The notes below the pieces were generated by a model, which saw only the letters and a list, made by a program, of their open reading frames with translations, searched no databases and was not told the origin of the DNA. Source: Flexifilum sp963727545 (lineage in GTDB: Bacteria > Chloroflexota > Anaerolineae > Aggregatilineales > Phototrophicaceae). From it: a DNA stretch of 64,000 nucleotides. The translations under genes and the position numbers were made by a program. The stretch is taken from contig CAVSGS010000023.1 in the NCBI GenBank assembly GCA_963727545.1, positions 92,879 through 156,878 on the forward strand, in the 5' to 3' direction. Positions within the stretch are counted from its first letter, which is position 1. Each line of letters opens with the position of its first letter. Of the stretch, positions 8,840 to 16,957 are shown piece by piece.

Positions 8840-9631
8840 TTACAGCGTCAGTCCGAAACCGCGCGGAAATAGGGGCGCGCCGCTGCCTTCAGCCGGTAGG
8901 TTAGCGAAGTCGAACGGCAGTTGATCGGCGGAGCGCAGCCACGTGTAGGACAGCCGCCCGGTGAAGGGTACATCGCCAAAGAGCACGTCGGCGATACCAG
9001 CGCCTTCCGTCCCCGGCAGCCACGCCGCGACGATGGCGTCGGCTTGCGCCAACTCCTCGGTGATGACCAGTGGACGCCCGGATAGGATCACGAGAACTAG
9101 CCGGTCACAGTGCGGGCGCACCCGCGCGATCACCGCGCGATCTTCGGCGGAGAGGCAGAGTTCACCGTTATCGCCGAAGCCCTCAGCGTAGGGGTCTTCG
9201 CCGACGACCACCACGCCGACGGGTGCAGACTCGCCCTCGGCGAATTCGCCGGACCGGTTGTAGATCACTGGCGTGCTCTCGGCGACGGTTTGGCGAATTC
9301 CGGCGAGAATGCTGGTGCCGGTCGTCGTTGCACCGTGATCGCCTTGCCATGAAATCGACCAGCCGCCGCACTGCATCCCGACGTTGTCCGCGCCTCTGCC
9401 CGCCACCAAAATCGGGGCAGTCTTGGCAAGGGGCAGCGCGGCACGCTCGTTCTTGAGCAGCACCGCCGACTTTTGCACCGCTTCGCGGGCGACCTGTCGA
9501 TGCTCGTCACAACCGATCAATGGCAGCAAGTCGGTGCTGCCGAAGGGCGTATCGAATAAACCGAGCCAGAACTTGACCCGCAGAATCCGGCGGACGGCGT
9601 CGTCGATGCGCTCGATAGATACGTCACCGGA
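8840..9631 (-). CDS. Glycoside hydrolase family 3, C-terminal part (split by frameshift)
   Basis: The C-terminal (alpha/beta sandwich, Glyco_hydro_3_C) half of a beta-glucosidase-type enzyme. The frame is open from about 9631 and continues directly from the upstream half: residues SGDVSIERIDDAVRRILRVK and FWLGLFDTPFGSTDLLPLIG, then REAVQKSAVLLKN, SGRPLVI and VAAWLPGTEGAGIADVLFGD, all family landmarks. The first Met in this fragment is at 9529, but this is not a natural start; the segment before it is conserved GH3 sequence. One extra base at about 9632 separates it from the N-terminal half. It is the last gene of the operon and is followed by a strong terminator. Confidence 0.85.
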   Translation of the reverse strand, partial: SGDVSIERIDDAVRRILRVKFWLGLFDTPFGSTDLLPLIGCDEHRQVAREAVQKSAVLLKNERAALPLAKTAPILVAGRGADNVGMQCGGWSISWQGDHGATTTGTSILAGIRQTVAESTPVIYNRSGEFAEGESAPVGVVVVGEDPYAEGFGDNGELCLSAEDRAVIARVRPHCDRLVLVILSGRPLVITEELAQADAIVAAWLPGTEGAGIADVLFGDVPFTGRLSYTWLRSADQLPFDFANLPAEGSGAPLFPRGFGLTL

Positions 9632-10637
9632 CTTGGACGGCGTCGGTCAGCGTTTGGATGAACAGCTTGTAGTCGTAAGGCACCATCACCATGTCGAGAC
9701 CGGCATTGATGGCGGTGATCACGCTGGTGCGGTAGTCGCGGTCGATCTGGTTGACTGCCATCCAGTCGGAGATGACAAAGCCGTCGAAGCCCATTTCGCC
9801 TTTGAGGACGTCGGTGATCAAGTAGCGCTGGGCGTGCATCTTGGTGCCCTGCCAGCTGGAGAAGGAAATCATCACCGCTTGCGCTCCGGCATCGATGGCG
9901 GCTCCGTAGGGCGCGAGATGAACTCGGCGCAGAGTGTCTTCGTCGATTTCCGCGTTGCCCTGATCGATGTTGTAGGTATCACCGGGAGCCTGCCAATTGC
10001 CGCTGATCCAGTCGAACGTCCGCGACGATCCCCACTTCGTGCCGCCGTCGGCGACGAAGTGCTTGATCGAGCCGAGGATGCGCGGTTCTTGATCTTGTAA
10101 AGCTTGCAGGTAGGCGACGCCCAAGCGCGTGACGATTTCGGTATCCTCGCTGTAGCCTTCGTAGGCGCGTCCCCAGCGAATATCCTGCGGCACGCTGACC
10201 GCCGGGGCGAAGTTGAAGTGAACGCCGGTCGCCAGCAGTTCGGTCGCGGTGACGCGCGCCGCCCGCCCGATCAAGTCGGTGTCATTGGCTGCACCCATGC
10301 CGACGTTGTGCGGGAAGAGCACCGCGCCGACGACATTGCTGTGCCCGTGAACGGCGTCGACGCCGTAGACGAGCGGGATCGCCAAGCGAGTCTTGAGCGC
10401 TGCCTCGGCGAATTCACGCACCATCTGCGCCCAGTTTTCCGGCGTGTTTGGTTCGGGGTTGCCGCCGCCACCGCTCAAGACTGAGCCGACGAAATACGTG
10501 GTGACGTCTGCGGGCGTGATGCTGCCTTTTTCGACCTGCGTCATCTGCCCGATCTTCTCGGCGAGCGTCATTTGCTGAAGCAGCGACTCGATCTCGGTTT
10601 CGTTCGACGAGACACCACGCGATTGATCAACGTACAT
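9624..10637 (-). CDS. Glycoside hydrolase family 3, N-terminal catalytic part (split by frameshift)
   Basis: 337 residues covering the GH3 TIM-barrel: QMTLAEKIGQMTQVE at the start, AIPLVYGVDAVHGHSNV, the KHFVADGGT substrate-binding Lys-His, and the nucleophile region GFVISDWMAVNQI (Asp of SDW). GH3 enzymes are mainly exo-beta-glucosidases or xylosidases. No signal peptide is seen, so the enzyme is probably cytoplasmic and would cleave imported oligosaccharides. ATG at 10637 has AAGGAG six bases upstream. The frame runs into TGA at 9624-9626 right after TDAVQ because of one extra base; removing it joins this half to the C-terminal half without loss of conserved residues. Confidence 0.88.
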   Translation of the reverse strand: MYVDQSRGVSSNETEIESLLQQMTLAEKIGQMTQVEKGSITPADVTTYFVGSVLSGGGGNPEPNTPENWAQMVREFAEAALKTRLAIPLVYGVDAVHGHSNVVGAVLFPHNVGMGAANDTDLIGRAARVTATELLATGVHFNFAPAVSVPQDIRWGRAYEGYSEDTEIVTRLGVAYLQALQDQEPRILGSIKHFVADGGTKWGSSRTFDWISGNWQAPGDTYNIDQGNAEIDEDTLRRVHLAPYGAAIDAGAQAVMISFSSWQGTKMHAQRYLITDVLKGEMGFDGFVISDWMAVNQIDRDYRTSVITAINAGLDMVMVPYDYKLFIQTLTDAVQVR

Positions 10638-10668
10638 GATTACTCCTTCACAAAAGCGGGACGGTTGG

Positions 10669-11763
10669 TTACTTGTCCACGCCCGTAATGACGATGCCCT
10701 GAATAAATACGCGCTGCGCGATGAAGAAGATCAAGAGCGGCAGAATCATCGAAATGATCGACGCTGCCAGAATCAACTGCGGCGCGCTGCTGTACAGCCC
10801 GTTGAACTCGGTCAAGCCGACCGTGATCGGGTTCGCTTGACGGTTGCCCGCCAGATAAATCAGCGGACCGAAGAAGTCGTTCCACGCGAAGAAGAAGTGG
10901 AACAGCGCGACCGCGGTCAGCGCGGGGTAGGCTTGCGGCAGGATCACCGAAGTGAAGGTGCGGATCGGACCGGCACCGTCAATCATGGCGGCTTCTTCGA
11001 GTTCGCGCGGAATGGTCAGGAAATACTGGCGTAGTAAGAAGACGTTGTAGGCGTTGCCGAACATCTGCGGCACGATCAGCGGCAGCCACGTTCCGCCCCA
11101 GCCCAACACTTTAACGAAGAAAGCGTAAGTTGGCACGAGGGTTACGGCAGGCGGCAGGATGATCGTCGAGATCAAGATGATGAACAAGAGGTTCTTGAAC
11201 GGGAAGCGGAACCGGGCGAAGCCGTAAGCGACCATCGACGAGGCGATCAGCGTGCCGATCATGGTGACGATCGCGTACATCAACGTATTGCCGAGCAGCC
11301 GCACGAAATCGATGGTGTTCCACGCTTCGGGGTAGTTCTCCCACGTGAACGACGTGCGCGTGACGGGAGTCAACTGCCGCCAGTTGCCTGCCCACTCGAT
11401 GGGTCCGGCAGCGGGGTTAGCGGTGTCGATGAAGGTACTGGTCCGGCGTCCGGGTTTGATCAGCGCGTAGGTCTTATCGCCGGTGTCGGTGGGGACGGTA
11501 TAGACGTCGTACAGTGTGCCTTCGTACTCGAACTGGATGGGTTCGGACGGCAGAATCGGCGCGCGCGCGTCAGATGCCTGCGTCTGTGTCTTGAGTGAGG
11601 TGATGATGGCGTAACCCATCGGCATGAGGTAGACGAACAAAATAACCAGCGCCAGCAGTGTGATCCCCGCCTGATTGAGCAAGCGGCGGCGACGTTTAGC
11701 GGCTTGCCAGACCGAAGCATTTTCTGTAGATGGAGGTGGGTAAGGTACGGTCCTCGCGGTCAT
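10669..11763 (-). CDS. Sugar ABC transporter permease (MalG/CUT1 type)
   Basis: 364 residues, six predicted membrane helices, with the EAA loop DLEEAAMIDGAGPIRTF-like segment (ELEEAAMIDGAGPIRTFTSV) that contacts the ATPase. Compared with MalG-type permeases it has an enlarged periplasmic loop of about 100 residues between helices 1 and 2. The ATG at 11763 starts 1 base after the stop of the upstream permease and has GGGGAGA inside that gene, so a longer upstream start (11811) is less likely. It forms the CUT1 importer with the preceding permease and binding protein. No ATPase gene is in the operon; a shared MsmK/MalK-like ATPase elsewhere is inferred. Confidence 0.92.
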   Translation of the reverse strand: MTARTVPYPPPSTENASVWQAAKRRRRLLNQAGITLLALVILFVYLMPMGYAIITSLKTQTQASDARAPILPSEPIQFEYEGTLYDVYTVPTDTGDKTYALIKPGRRTSTFIDTANPAAGPIEWAGNWRQLTPVTRTSFTWENYPEAWNTIDFVRLLGNTLMYAIVTMIGTLIASSMVAYGFARFRFPFKNLLFIILISTIILPPAVTLVPTYAFFVKVLGWGGTWLPLIVPQMFGNAYNVFLLRQYFLTIPRELEEAAMIDGAGPIRTFTSVILPQAYPALTAVALFHFFFAWNDFFGPLIYLAGNRQANPITVGLTEFNGLYSSAPQLILAASIISMILPLLIFFIAQRVFIQGIVITGVDK

Positions 11764-11764
11764 G

Positions 11765-12754
11765 CTACTTATTCTCCCCGGCATAATAGACCCAGTAGCG
11801 AGCCGTCGCAAACAGGAAGATCGTGATGATCAGCGCGACGATAAACAGCAGCCACGCGAGCGCTGCGCCATAGCCCATATTTTGGAAGGTAAATGCCTGC
11901 TTATAGAAGAAGATCATGTAAAAACGGGTGGTGCCTTCAGGATAGCCGCTGCCTTGATTGAGGATCCAAGGCACGATGAAATATTGCAGCAGACCGACGA
12001 CACTCAAAATAAGGTTGTAGAAGATCACCGGCGTGATCATGGGGATGGTGATGTTGAATAAGCGCCGCCACCAGCCCGCACCGTCGATTTCGCAGGCTTC
12101 GTACAACTCGGTGGGGACGCCTTGCAAGCTGGCGAGATAGATCAGAATCGTGTTGCCGATTCCCCACACGCCGATAAAGGTGTAGGCGATGTAAATGAGA
12201 CCGGGGCTGTCCAGCCAGCGTAAGCCGTTCTGACCGACGGCAGTGACCCCAAAAATTTCGATAAAGCGATTCAACCAACCGGTATTCGGGTTCAAGACCT
12301 GAATCCAGATCAAGATCGCGGCGATGCCGGGGACCATCGTCGGGGCGTAGAAGAGGGTGCGGAAGAGATTGCGCCCGATCAGATCCTTCGAGTTGAGCAG
12401 CACCGCCAGCGCAAAGGAGAGGATCATGCCAATCGGCAGCGAGATCAGCGCGAACTTGAAGGTGACGCCCAAACTGACCCACGTCTGCGGATCTTCAAAC
12501 AACATCCGCTGCCAGTTGGCAAAGCCAACAAATTGAGCATCCTGTGGCGACGACAGCGTGAAATTGAACAGCGAGAAAACGAACGAGGCGATCATCGGCG
12601 CGAGGTAAAACAGCAAGAAGCCGATCAGCCAAGGGCTAATGAAGAATAAGCCCCACTTAGCTTCGCGTCGCTGCATCAACGAGAGTTTGAAGAGCGAGCG
12701 ACCACCCGTCCGTGATTCCCGGCGAGCCAGACTTACTTCGGAAAACATGTCCAT
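11765..12754 (-). CDS. Sugar ABC transporter permease (MalF/CUT1 type)
   Basis: 329 residues with six predicted helices and the EAA motif ELYEACEIDGAGWWRRLFNI. The N-terminal LMQRREAKWGLFFISPWLIGFLLF stretch is typical of UgpA/MalF-like permeases. The open frame extends to 12811, but the extension overlaps a perfect intercistronic hairpin (12798-12825); the ATG at 12754 (or 12748) is preferred. Pairs with the next gene to make the membrane channel. Confidence 0.92.
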   Translation of the reverse strand: MDMFSEVSLARRESRTGGRSLFKLSLMQRREAKWGLFFISPWLIGFLLFYLAPMIASFVFSLFNFTLSSPQDAQFVGFANWQRMLFEDPQTWVSLGVTFKFALISLPIGMILSFALAVLLNSKDLIGRNLFRTLFYAPTMVPGIAAILIWIQVLNPNTGWLNRFIEIFGVTAVGQNGLRWLDSPGLIYIAYTFIGVWGIGNTILIYLASLQGVPTELYEACEIDGAGWWRRLFNITIPMITPVIFYNLILSVVGLLQYFIVPWILNQGSGYPEGTTRFYMIFFYKQAFTFQNMGYGAALAWLLFIVALIITIFLFATARYWVYYAGENK

Positions 12755-12797
12755 AAGGTTATTTCGGTCCTGTCCTGAACACGGACGAGAGGAAAGC

Positions 12798-12825
12798 CTC
12801 GGGCAGATCAAGCGATCTGCCCGAG
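12798..12825 (-). other. Intercistronic hairpin between binding-protein and permease genes
   Basis: Perfect 12-bp inverted repeat (12798-12809 with 12814-12825, arm CTCGGGCAGATC) with a 4-base loop, just after the binding-protein stop and without a U-run. Such hairpins between malE-like and malF-like genes are known to protect the upstream mRNA or cause partial termination, raising binding protein over permease. That role here is inferred from position. Confidence 0.75.
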
Positions 12826-12838
12826 ACCGAAGAGCGAT

Positions 12839-14224
12839 TTACTTGGCGTTATCGAAGATGGTCTGCAAGTCGGCTTGCAGCTGGTCGAGTTCCGCATTGA
12901 CGTCGGCGTCGGCGTTGTTATCGACGACTTGGGTGTAGGACGTATAGCGGTCGGAGGATTCGAGGAACGAAGGCATGCCTTCTTCGTGGTTCGGGTTGTC
13001 AGGATAGCTGAGCGCTTGCAGCGCGACGTCCCAGTTCACGTTGAAGTTGGTGTCCGGGTACTGCTCGGACAGGGTCTTGGTGTAGCTGTCATAGAAGTTC
13101 GACTGCAGGCTCAAACGTGCGGGCATACCGCCGTAGACCGTCGCCAGTTGGTTTGCTGCGTCGCCGAGCAGGTAGGACAGAACTTCGAAGGCTTCGTTCG
13201 GGTGCTGCGAGGACTGCATAATGCCGAAGGTGTCGGCGTGGAGCTTGGCAGTCGTCGTGCCTTCGTAGGACGGAACCGGCGCGAGATCCCAAGGAGCGGT
13301 CAGGTCAGCCGTGCCCCAGCCCATGTACCATTGGTGAATCAGCACCATCGCCACGTTGCCGCTGCCGAACCAGTTGCCGCCCGCCAGCAGGTCGCTGCCG
13401 GAATAGGCACCGCTCGGATAGAAGGGCTGCGCACCGTACATCGCATCGTGGTACCAGTTTTCAGCGACACGCCACTGCGGCGGGATCACGGCGTTGCCAT
13501 CGGCATCGACGAAGTTGCCCGCGCCGAACAGGGTGTCACGACCGCGCATGTCGGTATGGCTGACGCCGAAGCCCCACTGAATGATCTGGGTGGCATCGAA
13601 GTCGGCTTCAGTCGCATCGTAGCCGTTGGCGTCGACGGTCAGAACCTTGGCGAGGTCGGTCACGGTGTCGATGTTCCAGTCGTGCGAGTTGCCCTCGGCG
13701 TCGACGTAGGGTTCGCCGTAGTTCTTGGGCGGATAAGCCAGACCGGCTTCGTCGAACAGGGCTTCGTTGTACATCATGAAGTAGGGATAAACGGCAAACG
13801 GAATACCGAGCTGACCTTCGGCGGGAACCTTGTAGAAGTCAACCAGCGCGGGGTCGAAGTCGCTCAAGTCGTAGTTGGTGGACTCGATCATTGGGGCGAG
13901 GTCCATCCACGCACCGGGGAAGGAGGCGCGACCGCGAATGCCCATGGGACCGACGACGTCCGGCGCGTTCCCGGCGGCGATCTCGGTGTTCAGAACGTCA
14001 TACGCCTGCGCGTTGTCGACGATTTCGAGCACGAGTTCGATGTTATCGTGCGTCGCATTGAATTCATCCACGACTGCTTGCTGCGCGTCAATCGTCGGGG
14101 CATCCGTACCGGCGCCGAGACCAACATACCAACGAATGGTGACGGGTTCCTGCGCTTGCACTAGGCTAAACGACAGCAGCAAGACCATCGCCAAAACAGC
14201 GAACCGAATTGTACTTTTACGCAT
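12839..14224 (-). CDS. Sugar ABC transporter substrate-binding protein (family 1)
   Basis: 461 residues with a Sec signal peptide (hydrophobic core AVLAMVLLLSFSLV, cleavage after VQAQ). The mature part has the SBP_bac_1 pattern: VVDEFNATHDNIELVLEI, GNAPDVVGPMGIRG, GIPFAVYPYFMMYNEALFDEAGL and a Trp-rich binding region. No lipobox Cys is present, so it is secreted or anchored by its signal helix. It captures a sugar or oligosaccharide for the two downstream permeases. The GH3 enzyme in the operon suggests a glycoside; the exact ligand is unknown. Expression is probably controlled by the LacI-type operators upstream. Confidence 0.92.
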   Translation of the reverse strand: MRKSTIRFAVLAMVLLLSFSLVQAQEPVTIRWYVGLGAGTDAPTIDAQQAVVDEFNATHDNIELVLEIVDNAQAYDVLNTEIAAGNAPDVVGPMGIRGRASFPGAWMDLAPMIESTNYDLSDFDPALVDFYKVPAEGQLGIPFAVYPYFMMYNEALFDEAGLAYPPKNYGEPYVDAEGNSHDWNIDTVTDLAKVLTVDANGYDATEADFDATQIIQWGFGVSHTDMRGRDTLFGAGNFVDADGNAVIPPQWRVAENWYHDAMYGAQPFYPSGAYSGSDLLAGGNWFGSGNVAMVLIHQWYMGWGTADLTAPWDLAPVPSYEGTTTAKLHADTFGIMQSSQHPNEAFEVLSYLLGDAANQLATVYGGMPARLSLQSNFYDSYTKTLSEQYPDTNFNVNWDVALQALSYPDNPNHEEGMPSFLESSDRYTSYTQVVDNNADADVNAELDQLQADLQTIFDNAK

Positions 14225-14268
14225 TTCTGTCTCCTAATCAAACAAACTAATTCGAGTGCTCGACACCC

Positions 14269-14286
14269 TTTGTAAGCGCTTACAAA
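14269..14286. promoter_or_regulatory. LacI-family operator O1
   Basis: Perfect 18-bp palindrome TTTGTAAGCGCTTACAAA, with the central AAGCGCTT typical of LacI/CcpA-family operators. It lies 45 bp upstream of the binding-protein start, inside the transcribed leader. Confidence 0.85.
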
Positions 14287-14454
14287 AACTTCGCCGCAAA
14301 TATTGCCCCCTTCCTGCTGTCGATTGAAATCGATAGTTCTGGGTTTGAACCGCGCCTCAATTCGCGCGGATGACCAGCTAGATTAGTGGATTTTCGCTAT
14401 CGACCGAAAGTCGTTTCGGTCCCCCTTAGCGATTTGCGCTGTCTCGATTGAATT

Positions 14455-14482
14455 GTTATGAGAGCGCTTTCACAAACATCAA
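14455..14482 (-). promoter_or_regulatory. Sugar operon promoter with LacI-type operator O2 in the spacer
   Basis: On the minus strand TTGATG (14477-14482) and CATAAC (14455-14460) are 16 bp apart, a moderate sigma-70-type promoter. The palindrome TGAGAGCGCTTTCA (14459-14472) fills the spacer, a position where a repressor would block RNA polymerase. Promoter match is moderate; operator match is good. Confidence 0.6.
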
Positions 14483-14526
14483 AAGTAAACAATTTTCCTC
14501 CCAAACAAAGTTCTAGTTCGTTAACG

Positions 14527-15552
14527 CTATAATTTAGCCTGCTTGGCACCACAACTCTCGCGGATAATGAGTTCGGTTGGCAGAATGATGTGCTGCACCG
14601 GATCCGCGCCATGTTTCACAATGTCAAGCAGCGTATTGACGGCAAGCTCCCCTTGCTTTTCGGGCGACTGATGCGCCGTCGTCAGCGGCGGATTTGCCGT
14701 CGAGGCACTCGGCAGATCGTCGAAGGAGGTTATGGCGATGTCGTCCGGCACCGACAAACCCGCTTCGCGGATCGCTCGCAGCGCGCCGACTGCCATCGTG
14801 TCGGAGGCGCTGAAAACGGCGTCCGGGTGCTGCTCAAGTAACTGTTTCATGGGTAGGTAGCCGCCGCGCTCGGTGAAATCGCCCTCTGCCCGCAAAGCCG
14901 GATCCGGCTCAATTCCCCATTCCTCAAGCGCACGCAGATAACCTGCCGTGCGATCTTCGGCGGCGGTATTCAGCTCGTTGGTGATGATGGCGATCCGCCG
15001 TCGCCCCAACTGGAGCAGGTGCTTGACGGCAGCATAAGCACCGCCGATGTTGTCGTAGTCGACGAAACTCACCCGATCGCTGAACCTAGACGGGCGTCCC
15101 ATCAGCACAAAGGGAACGTCATTTTCAAACAGCAGGGGCATGAACTCAGTATCGCTGCAATCGGCAGTGATGATCAGCCCTTCGACGATGCTTGAACTGA
15201 GGATGCGTCGTAACTGCTGCTGTCCTTCTTCTTTGGAGTGGTAGAGGAACAGCGCGAGGGTACTTTCGTGGGCGTTACACGCCAGCGATACCCCCGGAAT
15301 CAGCGCTGACAAATAAGGATCGGCGAAGATGAACTCGACCACATTGGGGACGAATAACCCCACGATGTTGGTATTGTTCGAGGCAAGTGCCCGCGCCATC
15401 TGGTTGGGTCGGTAGCCGGTTTCGTCAATGATCTTCTGGACGCGCTCGCGGATTTCGGGGCGGATATGAGGATACCCGTTAATCACCCGCGAGACCGTCG
15501 CGCTCGAAACATTGGCGCGCCTACCAATTTCACTTAAAGTTAACTTCGCCAT
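14527..15552 (-). CDS. LacI-family transcriptional regulator of the sugar operon
   Basis: 341 residues. The N-terminal helix-turn-helix LSEIGRRANVSSATVSRVINGYPHIRPEIRERV with the hinge helix PNQMARALASNNTNIVGLFVP is classic LacI/PurR. The C-terminal periplasmic-binding-like domain (PAEDRTAGYLRAL, FSASDTMAVGALRAIREAG, TSFDDLPSAS) would bind the sugar inducer. ATG at 15552 is preferred to the TTG three bases earlier. It lies directly upstream of the operon on the same strand, and three matching operators (14269, 14459, 15563) point to control of the operon and of itself. Confidence 0.95.
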   Translation of the reverse strand: MAKLTLSEIGRRANVSSATVSRVINGYPHIRPEIRERVQKIIDETGYRPNQMARALASNNTNIVGLFVPNVVEFIFADPYLSALIPGVSLACNAHESTLALFLYHSKEEGQQQLRRILSSSIVEGLIITADCSDTEFMPLLFENDVPFVLMGRPSRFSDRVSFVDYDNIGGAYAAVKHLLQLGRRRIAIITNELNTAAEDRTAGYLRALEEWGIEPDPALRAEGDFTERGGYLPMKQLLEQHPDAVFSASDTMAVGALRAIREAGLSVPDDIAITSFDDLPSASTANPPLTTAHQSPEKQGELAVNTLLDIVKHGADPVQHIILPTELIIRESCGAKQAKL

Positions 15553-15562
15553 CAAAAAACCT

Positions 15563-15614
15563 AGTTGTAAGCGCTTTCAACTTTAATTTGACTAGATTTC
15601 TAATTGTTTGTCAA
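15563..15614 (-). promoter_or_regulatory. LacI-type regulator promoter with operator O3
   Basis: Minus-strand consensus TTGACA (15609-15614), 17-bp spacer, TCAAAT (15586-15591). The operator TTGTAAGCGCTTTCAA (15565-15580, extended palindrome 15563-15582) covers the start of transcription, which suggests autorepression. Confidence 0.75.
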
Positions 15615-15950
15615 GCAAATCTGAATAGCTTGGTGTGACTTTGGAGATTTCTACAAAAGCGAGGCGCTGCCCGCCCGGTTCCAGCGGTCAGCTTCAAGAC
15701 TTTGATCCTGCTGGCACGCTTCAGGCAGCGCTGACAACCCATCGAAGCGATCGGCTGGGGGTCGTCCTATTCCGCGAGTACACGCGCAATTGTGCCCTGA
15801 TACTTCGCCTTAATCCCCTCAATTGACGACGGCGACGCCGCATCCCTGTGCATTCTTTCCTGCTGATCGGTCTGACATGACATCTGTCTGACGCATCTAG
15901 TGCCGACCGTCACTCCTAGGCAAGCGTCCCTTCGCCTAAACTGGGTGTAG
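15615..15950. other. Intergenic region without an identified gene
   Basis: About 340 bp between the divergent lacI-type and fur-feoA genes. Short open frames here have no ribosome sites or recognisable sequence. A direct repeat GTCTGAC occurs at 15870 and 15886 (16-bp period). I see no tRNA or structured RNA. Confidence 0.5.
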
Positions 15951-15967
15951 TTGCAAGTCATTTGCAA
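15951..15967. promoter_or_regulatory. Putative Fur-type operator upstream of fur-feoA
   Basis: TTGCAAGTCATTTGCAA is a 17-bp near-perfect palindrome (one mismatched pair) ending 18 bp before the fur-feoA start. Fur-family proteins bind AT-rich dyads with TGCAA or TCATT cores in several phyla, so an autoregulatory site is inferred. Confidence 0.55.
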
Positions 15968-15985
15968 TAACGGGGATGGTAGGCA

Positions 15986-16660
15986 ATGTCATTTGTGGAT
16001 AAAGCAAGCGACGCGATCCGCGCAGCGGGCGGCAGAGTGACCTCGCAGCGCCAGAGCATTATCGAGACGCTGGCGACGACGGTCGAGCGGATCGACGCCG
16101 ATACGCTGCATCAAACGGTTCAGCAGGGTGACACCAGTGTCGATTTGACGACGGTGTATCGCACGCTGGATGTGTTGGAAGCAGCCGGGCTGATTAGCTC
16201 GCAGTATATCTCCCCCGATCACGACCGGAAATACTACACGCTCGTACCGGGACTGTATCACTTCACCTGCCGCCGCTGCCACCGGGTCATCTCGTTTAGG
16301 TCGGATTTAGTGGACGAACTCAAACAGCGGTTGGAACTTGATTTTCACGTTCAAGCCTTGAATGCCTGTATTTGCGTCGACGGCTTATGCCCTGAATGTC
16401 AGGCATTGGAAGAGAAGGAAAAAGCTATGCAGCAGGTCTCAACGCTCGATCAACTCGTACCGGGGCAAAAGGCGCATGTCAAGCGCGTCGGTGGGCAGGG
16501 CGCGGTGCGTCGTCGCCTGATGGACATGGGCGTTGTCAGCGGCGTCGAAATTGAGTTGATCAAAGCTGCGCCGATGGGCGACCCGCGCGAATATCGTTTG
16601 CGCGGCTATCACCTGTCGCTGCGGCAGGCTGAAGCCCGGCAAATTGAGATTGAGCTATGA
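15986..16660 (+). CDS. Fur-family metalloregulator fused to a FeoA domain
   Basis: 224 residues. Residues 1-140 are a Fur protein: winged helix with RVTSQRQSIIETL and DLTTVYRTLDVLEAAGLI, metal-site region YHFTCRRCHRVISF, and a second Cys pair in DGLCPEC, which with CRRC makes the structural zinc site. Residues about 150-224 are a complete FeoA/SH3-like domain (LDQLVPGQKAHVKRVGGQGAVRRRLMDMG), normally a separate small protein acting on FeoB. Fusion of the iron sensor to an iron-transport accessory domain is unusual. The gene heads the feo operon and overlaps the next feoA by ATGA if the first ATG is used. Confidence 0.9.
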   Translation: MSFVDKASDAIRAAGGRVTSQRQSIIETLATTVERIDADTLHQTVQQGDTSVDLTTVYRTLDVLEAAGLISSQYISPDHDRKYYTLVPGLYHFTCRRCHRVISFRSDLVDELKQRLELDFHVQALNACICVDGLCPECQALEEKEKAMQQVSTLDQLVPGQKAHVKRVGGQGAVRRRLMDMGVVSGVEIELIKAAPMGDPREYRLRGYHLSLRQAEARQIEIEL

Positions 16661-16683
16661 GCATTCTTTACACGGAGTCACCT

Positions 16684-16944
16684 ATGCCTGCCAAAGCGCT
16701 GAACACGCGTCCGGTTATGCCCTTGAGTTTGGTTAGTCCCGGCGAGACGGTCGAGGTCATTGAGCTTCGCGTCGGCGATGCTGAACGCCAGCGCTTGCAT
16801 GAACTCGGCTTGCTGCCCGGTATGAGTGTCCGCGTCGTCAAGAGCGACCCCAGCACTGGCTTAATCCTCGCCGTGCATCACGATGGACGCTTGGCGCTCA
16901 ATCGCAGTACCGCCCATAAGCTACTGGTTTCACTTAAAGAGTAA
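16684..16944 (+). CDS. feoA: FeoA ferrous iron transport accessory protein
   Basis: 86 residues with an SH3-like FeoA domain: LSLVSPGETVEVIELRVGDAERQRLHELGLLPGMSVRVV. FeoA binds FeoB and stimulates Fe(II) uptake. ATG 16684 has GGAG six bases upstream; ATG 16657, overlapping the stop of fur-feoA (ATGA), gives nine more residues and is also possible. Followed after 13 bp by feoB. With the fused domain upstream this operon encodes two FeoA domains. Confidence 0.92.
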   Translation: MPAKALNTRPVMPLSLVSPGETVEVIELRVGDAERQRLHELGLLPGMSVRVVKSDPSTGLILAVHHDGRLALNRSTAHKLLVSLKE

Positions 16945-16957
16945 GGATCAGCACCAG

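Noticed and set aside
12875..14164. 429-residue plus-strand frame opposite the sugar-binding protein
   Set aside because: Antisense shadow; the minus-strand protein has a signal peptide, family motifs and a sensible operon position.
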